Assembly: GCA_036346395.1 (NCBI GenBank)
Contig: CM070596.1
Location: 4,340,001-4,404,000, forward strand
Length of the DNA stretch: 64,000 nt
Origin: Hsuehochloa calcarea
Lineage: Eukaryota > Streptophyta > Magnoliopsida > Poales > Poaceae
Direction: 5' to 3'
The position numbers and the translations under genes are program-made. The notes below the pieces were generated by a model. The model was given only the letters and a program-made list of their open reading frames with translations, had not been told where the DNA came from and did not search any database. Shown in pieces: positions 56,184 to 64,000 of this stretch. Within the stretch, counting starts at the first letter, position 1. The number at the start of each line of letters is the position of its first letter.

Positions 56184-56589
56184 TAGTTTTTGTTAGTTTA
56201 CTGGTAATTAAGCAATTTCATGTTGCTGTGATGCGTATTACAAAGTTAGTTCCATAGACCAACCATTCTTTTGCCAAATCATTTCGTAAATCTAGGTAGT
56301 AAAGAATCAAATTGCCTCGTGCATTCTGTTCAGCAAAAGTTATTTTTCTTCACGAAGTGTTGTGGACATGGGATTCCCTGAATTGCTATATTGTGGGATA
56401 ATTCATACTTGATACCATTAGTAGGACCAGTGCAATATCCTTAAAAATGTACTGCACAATTCTAATCAATCACTTGAAACCATGCTGGTGCTTCTTATTG
56501 GAGGGTCAACAGGCACCATGCTAAAAGCTTTGGATGTAGTTGGTGATGAAAACACATCAATAGAAATGAGCCTTACTTGATGTCCTTTC

Positions 56590-58205
56590 TTAGGATTGAC
56601 GAGGTTTTTTTTTCCAGATTATTCAAACCGGGGTAATGGCTGTAATTATGAATCTGTTACACTGGATGATATTGCCAGGCTGTACAAAGAGAGGTTATCT
56701 TCAAAAGCGATCTACCAATGGCTGATGTTGTCACGATGTACACAAAAAAAACAGGTGATCTTCAAGAGCAGTTCTCTTTTGCCTTCTTTCGCATATAAAA
56801 ATAAAGCTATCATGTGCTCTGCTTGCCACTTGATTGATGATTTTATTAGTTCAAGCATTATGAGTTAGCAGAGATAACAATCCAGATAGCAAAGACATTG
56901 TTGGTAACTCAGATTTGAAGAAATTGATTGAAGGTGAGATACCTGTTCTCTGCTTGCCACTCAATTGATAGTTTTAGCAGTTCAAGCTTTCTGAGCTAGC
57001 AGGAAAAGCAGCTCGGCAGGGACTTTCTTCTAGCATGCCGACGATTGAGGAGCCTAACAGGGTTTCATTTCTTAGTTTCTTTTGCATATCAGGACACTGA
57101 GGTATGGTTCTTCTGTTGATCCGTTAATGTTTCTAATGTTTTACTTCTTGTGGGATTTGGCCTGTTTCGCTGTTATGTATAGTATATGAGGGGGAGGATT
57201 TAGAATATGACGAAGAGGAAGAACCAGCTACATGTTGCTCTGCCAGAAAGAATCGATCGCATGAATTAGTTGAAGCACTTACTCTTATTCTCCCTCTCGG
57301 CCTCTCCCTCTGTAGTGTTGCATTGCTTTACTGAAATGGCACGTTTGTTCACAGTATTTACGAAAAGGGAGCATATATGGCCTACAAAAAAATGGGATCC
57401 GAAAAATTCCTGAGCATGTTCGGTGTCATTAAAAGACTGATCTGGAGAAGGTGAAAGCTACCCTGTTATTGCCAACCCTTCCCAAGTCATTGCCTTGCAG
57501 GGATAGGTATGTTTATTCATTTTTTTACTGCATGTTTCGTTATCTTCTTATGAAAACTGTCGCTGAGTAGAAGTCTTATATCAGAGAAATGGAGGAGATA
57601 CCTGCATTTGTGAAGGATGCAATTTGCAATGGCCAATGTTTAGGACGCTGCCTTTATATTCATAGTGTGCCTGGTACTGGCGAGGTAACCAACCATCTTT
57701 TCCTGGCTACTTTGGTGGTTTGATTTCCTCTGCTGTGTCTGAATGCTAAACAAGATTTTTTTGCACTTGTGTTATCGACCTGCAGACTAGAGTGCACTTG
57801 CATTTATGAGGAGGCTGAGATATGAACTAGATTCTGGAGCTGTGTGGCCCTATTGTTTTATAGAAATTAATAGTCTTAAGCATATCTATTGTTTTATAGA
57901 TATTCTCCTCCAGAAAATATCTACAAGGCATACAAACTTCTTTCGTTGACCAATGACAGATCTGCCCTACTTAAGCATAGCAGGTGCATCCCCTCGAAAA
58001 GGAATTATAATGTCTACATGTTTTTCAAATACGCAGGTTATATGCGATAGTTGAGTGGGCATAGGGTGGGATGGAAAAAAAAGCTCTTCATTATTTAACC
58101 GAGCACTTTTTAGATGGCACTAAAATGGGAAAGCAAGCGAACCAACCAATTATTTTTGCTCATTGACGAGCTTGATCTTCTTTTGACGGGAATTCAGTCG
58201 GTACT
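56590..58205 (+). pseudogene. ORC1: Captured ORC1 (origin recognition complex subunit 1) exons
   Basis: Segments, all plus strand: 57188-57273 (GEDLEYDEEEEPATCCSARK), 57361-57507 (IRKIPEHVRCH, stop, KTDLEKVKATLLLPTLPKSL), 57595-57684 (EMEEIPAFVKDAICNGQCLG, then RCLYIHSVPGTGE), 57783-57880 (RRLRYELDSGAVWPYCFIEI) and 58035-58200 (ALHYLTEHFLDGTKMGKQAN; LIDEL in a shifted frame). These follow the order of plant ORC1 from the acidic linker through the AAA+ Walker A and B region; ORC1 binds origins with ATP. Damage: CAA to TAA, Walker A lysine replaced by Glu (GTGE), frameshifts and poor splice sites. Upstream coding-like DNA at 56596-56750 (TLDDIARLYKERLSSKAIYQ) is unassigned. Introns are kept, so capture was at the DNA level. 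Confidence 0.85.
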
Positions 58206-58588
58206 ATATTTTAACTGAACTTATTAAATAGTTGTGTAGCTTTATACTCATTTTTTTGCAAAATGATTTTTTAAAAAATGTTTGATATTGCCATATGTTT
58301 GACTTTCTGATTGTTGTACAATATATATTCATTGACATTGACATTCGAATTGATAGTAGAGACCATTTGTCCTTTGTAAACTAATGCCATCTTTTTTAAA
58401 ATGATATTACAATATCATTGTACAATACGTTAATGGCAACAAGCTGTATCATACCGATCAACCTTTTGTTTTTTTAGATTTTTTTTAAATGATTTTTGAA
58501 ATCTACACGTATTTTGGTTATACTATCGTATCTATCTGCCTTTCCTATTTCACATCAAAAAAATTGTTTTCGCTTCCACAGTTGCCGC

Positions 58589-61500
58589 CAGGGATTGAAA
58601 TATCGCTACCGGATGAAATCCTGCCAGTATGCAGACTAGAATCGATTCTACACGATTCTACATCGGAAATTTCAAAAAACCGGTCAATTCAAATTTTGAA
58701 TTTTTGAACTCCAATTTTATCACGCAGAATCACTTCAGAACCTCATCGAATCGGGAAAACCTAAAACCGAATTTGGGAAAATGGTAATTATGAAATTTAA
58801 ATTTAGAATAATGCAAATATTAATGGGAAAATGTTTCAAGATGTACATAAAAAGTCATCCTTGGTTGCTTCACTCTCCAGAGCAGTCCTCTCGTCCAAGT
58901 ATTCTAAAGCATGTAACACAATAAAAAAAACATAAGCTAATGATAATGAACGATAGCTTGACTAGCATACAAAAACAATAATGAGAAGTAATTCATACCA
59001 ATACATTGTCGAAACGCCAAGGTTGTGCAATGTAGTCGTTGTTATCATAGAGTATAAGTCCTTCAAATTGTGCTAGTGAGCCTTGTATTGATCCCAAGTG
59101 TGTGTTTCGTGTGCATATTGTAACCAATGATTGTAAAGTTGTTGGTAATATGTGGGTTCGACCCATCGTAAACGCTTTTCGCATTGGTATTGAAGGACAC
59201 AAGGCCGTAATGGAAACTAGGATCGTAAGAGACGTCCGACAAATGAGAATCATCTCCGTAAGGCAATAGATTGACATCTCGACGCCCATAAGTCCGGAGC
59301 GGATCTTGAGCTAGCATGCGATTCATAGGAAGAAGAGTCATGTGGTCGAGATTGATCTTTTGGCGCACCCTTACCTCGTAGGTCTTATGAAATTGTTTTG
59401 AAGCATGACAACCATGGTCTTCATCCCGAGTAGCATGCGTGAAGTTTTGCTCGCATGTGAATTCCAATGGTTGGTCTTGCCTCGCATCATGAGCGATCCC
59501 ACCATCGCACCATCATCTGACGACGAGAGCTACTATCACTGCACTCTTGGTACTCGGACTTCATCGATGGCGGACTTTCTGCTTCTTCTTCGCCGCCACA
59601 ATATCCTCCTCAATGGCCTTTTTCTTCTTCCTGTCAGCACTTGTTTCCGCTTGTGTAAGTGAGGCAAAGTCTTCACCAATTTTTCAGCTTGGTTGGCTAC
59701 AATATTTCCTTTTCCCAAGATGACTCTTGCCAATATTTTTCTTTGCCCACCGCTTCAATGGTTCATCATCTAGTGCTTTATTCAATTCCTTTCGGGGGAT
59801 AGCATCAACTACAACTTTAGATGGCATGGGGCTCACCTTCCTCGCCTAGTAGGGGCCTGATTGTATCATGGAGCTATCAAGCCACTCGTGGATTGGGTTC
59901 TTCTCTCGTCGTGACAGAGTGGCATTGATTAGATCGCCAAAAGGATCTACATCCCTATCTTCATTTCTAGTCTCATGCTCTTGCAAGCTTGAGCCTCAGA
60001 TTGTAATGGACATACACGAGTTTATGTAGTTTCTTGTATCCAAGACTGCCTCAATTGTGTATGTACCAATGCAAATGTGCTCCAATTTCGCTCACATCCA
60101 CTGGACGAAACACATTGCGAGACAATCCGCAAGGCATATTTTGTTAATGTCTGTTCTGCGCTCCAAACGTCATTGTCAATACAATCTTATAGTTCGCACC
60201 ATTGTCAATCACAACTGCATGACATGTTTAACTCCAACTTCTTCCACAACTCTACGAATCTCACTAAGACAAAAAGTCAAGATTTTGTATGTCACCAGCT
60301 GTATTCATCGACTTATGGAAAAACATTCTTCCATTGCAAGACAACATAAAGTTAATGATACTCATTTGTGTAGGCCCACCCAAGAATCACACATAATAGA
60401 GACCCATATATATCCCGCTCTTCTTTGAACTGTGATACGCACTCCTTGACCTCTTGTTCGTTGGCATCAAGATATGTCCCATCGATTTCATGCCCTCTTG
60501 GTGACGGAACCCTTGGCCAAGTTCTTGTGTCTCTTTGATGGCGGCACGAAAATAAGGACACTCACCTTAACTCCAAAGAATGTCATTACTATGGAACCAC
60601 TTTGACCAAATTTTCCCAAGTTTTGACTTTGCTTCTCCACGGTGTTGTATCAATGCGGGTTGACGGTGCCCGATCGCGCAAAATATCGTGATCAACTCTC
60701 ATGGATCGTGACTCGCCAAACATCCTTGAAAAAGCATTGCTTCGTACTACTACCTCCGCCACTTCCACTTCCCTTTCCACTCCCACTTCCCGCACTCACT
60801 TCCACTACCACCACCATGTTCAAACGTCGCACTCGGCTCTAGCTCTTTGTTGCATCCGATGTAACTCTATCGACTCCGACGAGCCCATTCCATTTGCATT
60901 TTCTCGTTATCATCAAATGCATCTTCATATGATGGACCACGAGCTACTGTGCTCTCTTGCGCTTCCTCCATTCGCAAATGCTCATCTTGAAGAGATTTCT
61001 TTCTTGCCTTCGCTTCTTCAAGACTTGCCAAGATGAGCCTTCTGACTTCACGAACCCCATTGCAAGCAACAACATCTCCGTGTCTCCCAAGAAGATGTTG
61101 TTTTAGGCGTGACACCTCCGCCGATTTTGTTAGATTGCAATATCTCGCACTTCCAACCAAAGACCTCCTAGTCTTTCTCCATGGTCCCAAACATTGATGG
61201 ATTTAGAAGTCATCACCTACAATAATCCGCATGTGATGAAAATTGTTAGTCATGGATCATATTGACAAGTGATTTCATCTTCCGTATATGGATATATGCT
61301 ATGCGAGTTATCAAGGCATATATGTTGTTTTGTGAATGGATAGCATTCTGTAGTCTTGCATACACTGATACACAACATGCATGGACTTACACATTGATTC
61401 ACAATTTCACACAACATGCAAGGATAGCATTATGTGGTCTTGCATACACTGATACGCACAACATGCTATAGCCTTTCACATGACCACTAGTAATCCAAAT

Positions 61501-62023
61501 GTGCAACCCTCCACAAATGCTAACCACTAGTAATCCAAATGTGCAACCCTCCACAAATGCATTCAAGATGGTTTTCTACACTACAATCTCTACTTAGTCC
61601 TTACTCCCTACAAACAATGAACTCAAAAACTCGACAAGTAGAAAACTTTCTGACCCTTGCTTGTGCTTGTGCTGCTGCTCCTGCTTCCTTGTGCTTGCCC
61701 TTGTGCTTGCTTGTGATGGGCTGACTTAGTGCTTGCTTGAGCTAATGAAGAATGAGAGGAAGAGATGCTACTGGAAATGGAGAATGAGAGGGAGGGAAGA
61801 GGCCAAGAGGGAGGCAATAAGTGAGCAAATAAACAAATGGTAGTGGGTGGGGTCAATTACTAGCAATAAGTGAGCAAAAGGGGATGAGGGGGCTGCTGCC
61901 CACATGGGAGAAAGCAGCAGAATCAAAAGGAGCCAAAAAATTTTCGCCGGTTTTTCCGATCTCACGGACCGTAAACCGTAATCGCCGGTAACCGGCGGTT
62001 ACCGGCCGGTTTTTTTATCTATG
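58589..62023. mobile_element. hAT element nested in the Helitron
   Basis: Exact 8-bp target duplication GTTGCCGC (58581-58588 and 62024-62031). Ends CAGGGATTGAAAT and (inverted) CATAGATAAAAAAACC, with CCGG-rich subterminal repeats (GTAACCGGCGGTTACCGGCC) at the right. Length 3.4 kb. A decayed minus-strand transposase is inside. Confidence 0.88.
58993..61190 (-). pseudogene. hAT transposase (BED + DUF659 type), heavily decayed
   Basis: Minus-strand segments: VSRLKQHLLGRHGDVVACNG (BED finger C-terminal half; the Cys pair is damaged) near 61100; YLDANEQEVKECVSQFKEER then CVILGWAYTN (DUF659 start) near 60470; a C-terminal region PLKRWAKKNIGK in a shifted frame near 59740. Stops and frameshifts separate every segment and much of the catalytic core is lost. 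It cannot be active. Confidence 0.75.
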
Positions 62024-63007
62024 GTTGCCGCTGAACTGTTTAGAACGCTACCACGCACATGCATTCTTCATATTGTATAGGCTTTCTGCAAACTTAATTT
62101 TTTTGAGTACAGCTCAAAACATCACTGGCGCGGCGTAGTGCGCCCTTTCTTCCTAGTATGCTAAAACGGTACGTGACTCAAAGCATGCCCGAGAGAGGGA
62201 GTTCTTAAAAGCGGTACGAAAACGTGAACCTGCACACTGCAAGTGTATTTAGTTCTGTAGATTTTGGTTGCATGTGTGACACTTGTGCCACGCTCATGAT
62301 CAACTAAGAAATTCAGTATAACATTGCTGCTGATGGCTTTGCTTTCACATGCTTTACTACTTTCATAGCACTGTACCATCCAGGAAGTTGATATTCTCAT
62401 CACTGAATACTAAGTGCGACTAGTATTTGTTCAAGATTGAATCTACTGTTTGAATTATGATACCTCAGACCAAAAATAATAATCTTGATTCTACTGAAAA
62501 GTCAAATTTCTATGAACTGTACATGCATGTAAGTTTTTCTATGTTACTCTACTTTCATCACTTTAGTGAGCTTGTTTTTCTGTAGGTCCATAAATGTGAT
62601 TCTGGAGGAGCTAAAGTTCTCATTCCGATGTTTGCTTTGGGAAGAGCTCAGGTACCCCTGTTTCCTATCTTAAATATATCTGGGGAGACGTGCAAATTTA
62701 CGATGAACTACTATCACCTTCTAACTTAAATGATCAAATTCCCTTTGAAAAAACTAGTCCCTTGAAGCACACTGTTAAAAACTTCTGTGCAGGGAATATC
62801 CATTTAGATGTGACACACTGTTTTTCTTGTGTGTTTCAGGAGCTATGTATAGTACTAGATGATTATTGGGAAAGGATGAACCTGTAGATTCCTATTTACT
62901 TCTCAGCTGGTACGTGTGTTTTCATCAAACTTTAACTTGCTTCTATGTATGTCTACTTTATTTGAGGTTGTATTTGTTCTATAGGTTTAACCATTCAAGC
63001 TAACATG

Positions 63008-64000
63008 TGTTAGAGATGTATGTATAGTTGTGTTATTCCCCATTGTTATGAGGGTTTATTTGCATATTTACCTACTGTACTTGTCTATATATACTGGCTC
63101 ATTGGCCTTCTGAGAATACAAGTTGCTATTCCTAACATGGTATCAGAGCCCATTAGGGTTACCTCTCCCGGACGCGCAACTCGTCCTCCCCTGGCCGCCG
63201 CCGCCGTCGGCTTCTTCTCCTCCCGGATCTAGCTCCCCGCTCCTATTGCCGCTCGCTCCTTCACTGCCGCCTCGCCGCCCCGCAGCCTCCCGATCTGCTC
63301 AACTCGCCGCGCTCCGACTTCGCGCCGCCTCGCTCGCCGTCGGACGTGGAGGTCCACGCCGCCTCGAGGTTCGGACTCGTTGCCACTCGGCCGACGTGGA
63401 CCCACCAATAAAGATCTCCGAGACCCTCGCTGGCGATGTCTTCGTTTTCCCGCCGCCCACAGCCCTCCTACTCTACCGCTGGATCTGCCGCCGAGCTCGC
63501 TTCCTTCACCGCCGCCGCTACGGGCCTCGCAGCTTCCGAGTGGCGCTGCTGCGGGATCGAACCCGGGTCACCCGCATGACAGGGCCGCCGCCGCTGCTCC
63601 TTCACCGTCGCCCGAGCCAACCTCCGTAGCTTCTGAGTGGTGCCGTTGCCGGGATCGAACCCGGGTCACCCGCGTGACTGGGCCGCTGTTGCCGCCACAA
63701 GCCGCCGCCGCCATCGCCACGAGGGGTAACCCTAGTCCCCTGCTCGCAGATCGTGGTGGGTCATGTGGTGAATCTACCGTGGATATTTAAAGCGAGCCGC
63801 TTGTTCTGCTAAAAACTCGTTGTTCTAACCGCCGCGCCATCCAACGCCGCCTGTTAGACTTCGTTGCCTTGGTCGCTGCGCCGTCCAGCGCCGCCTACCA
63901 ATGCGCACCGTTTCCTTCCCTCGCTGCCCGGTGATCTTCGACGGTGTTACTTGCATCGACTTCATGTCTCACATGCGCATCCACATGTGTGGTCTTCGTC
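63008..64000 (+). mobile_element. Copia-type retrotransposon, 5' part, runs off the window
   Basis: A 130-bp LTR (63008-63137, TGTTAGAGATG to TTCCTAACA) with TATATATACTGG promoter is followed at once by the initiator-Met primer-binding site TGGTATCAGAGCC (63138). A 760-bp GC-rich leader follows, then ATG 63901 opens a gag-like start (MRTVSFPRCPVIFDGVTCID, continuing FMSHMRIHM) that continues past the window end. The element inserted directly after the INTS11 fragment (…ACATG). Confidence 0.85.
63538..63685 (-). repeat. Two antisense tRNA-Asp-like 3' halves in the retrotransposon leader
   Basis: The reverse complements of 63538-63584 and 63639-63685 share CGGGTGACCCGGGTTCGATCC, then CGGCAACGGCACCA in the second copy. 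This matches the anticodon-stem to acceptor 3' half of plant nuclear tRNA-Asp(GTC), including GTC and the T-arm GGTTCGATCC; one C is missing after GATCCC. The CACCA end resembles discriminator plus CCA. The unit, about 98 bp, is duplicated in tandem. The 5' halves are absent, so these are not tRNA genes. Confidence 0.6.

Larger units (their letters stand above)
55028..62156 (+). mobile_element. Helitron carrying captured ORC1 exons
   Basis: 5' end TCTTATCTTACTTATTAAGC (TC start) follows host A at 55027; 3' end CTAG (62153-62156) precedes host T at 62157, the A^T insertion typical of Helitrons. A hairpin GGCGCG-GCGTAG-TGCGCC lies at 62127-62144, 9 bp before the CTAG. Independent proof of the ends: the host codons TCC ACA before and TAT GCT after are consecutive codons of an INTS11 exon. 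Length 7.1 kb including a 3.4-kb nested hAT. It contains no Rep/helicase, so it is non-autonomous. Confidence 0.93.
54141..63007 (+). pseudogene. INTS11: INTS11/CPSF73-II-like gene fragment, split by a Helitron
   Basis: Exon pieces in order: 54141-54285 (IGAAMIYAKIGDAAMAYTGD then YNMTPDRHLGA ... LDLLITE); 55022-55027 plus 62157-62213 (ST, then YAKTVRDSKHAREREFLKA) interrupted by the Helitron; 62586-62651 (VHKCDSGGAKVLIPMFALGR); 62840-62909 (ELCIVLDDYWERMNL, stop, IPIYFSAG); 62985-63007 (LTIQANM). These match consecutive segments of the metallo-beta-lactamase/beta-CASP endonuclease subunit of Integrator (plant CPSF73-II), which cleaves snRNA 3' ends. Damage: compensating indels and TGA in the first exon, AA instead of AG before 55022, TAG for a Lys codon at 62885, and a copia LTR directly after 63007. 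Upstream exons are missing. A dead copy. Confidence 0.88.

Noticed and set aside
63538..63685. Functional tRNA-Asp genes on the minus strand
   Set aside because: Only the 3' halves are present; no D-arm or 5' acceptor strand follows, and a base is missing in the acceptor junction.

Overview
This is plant nuclear DNA, almost certainly from a grass. Support: very GC-rich first exons followed by AT-rich introns, intron-split genes with GT-AG sites, plant-specific domain combinations (CCT alone; TIFY+CCT+GATA), and dense nested transposons (hAT, Mutator-like, Helitron, LINE, gypsy and copia types). The species cannot be fixed from the sequence alone; a rice-like or related grass is my inference.

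Layout. 1-3.7 kb: an intact CIA2-like CCT-domain gene. 4-18 kb: relics, including a small ORF, a decayed MAP-kinase exon, a LINE split by a 1.6-kb insertion, three clean exons of a truncated bHLH gene, an AT-rich repeat complex, a gypsy-type relic, LTR-like and hAT-end sequence, and an ankyrin pseudogene fragment. 18.5-23.8 kb: a complete Mutator-like element (MULE) with about 190-bp terminal inverted repeats (TIRs), a mutationally decayed transposase and a divergent GRF zinc-finger/coiled-coil accessory gene. 24.0-31.9 kb: an intact nine-exon chloroplast-type PNPOx-like flavoprotein gene with retroelements in two introns. 33.0-36.1 kb: an intact seven-exon class-C GATA factor (TIFY-CCT-GATA). 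36.9-49.2 kb: one long transposon with about 830-bp TIRs; it holds two small accessory genes, a 62-bp tandem array, a solo LTR, and a nearly intact hAT inserted in its right TIR. 49.4-63.0 kb: broken gene copies (At-4/1-like; INTS11/CPSF73-II-like), a deleted copia element, and a Helitron that landed inside an INTS11 exon; the Helitron carries captured ORC1 exons and was later hit by another hAT. 63.0-64.0 kb: the 5' end of a copia-type element running off the window.

Functional picture. Three host genes look intact: the CIA2-like regulator, the PNPOx-like flavoprotein and the GATA factor. They are unrelated neighbours, not an operon. The rest is a stack of insertions whose order can often be read from target-site duplications. 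The least conventional content is the set of small transposon-borne genes, GRF zinc finger plus coiled coil with or without a C-terminal membrane anchor, found in two different TIR elements.
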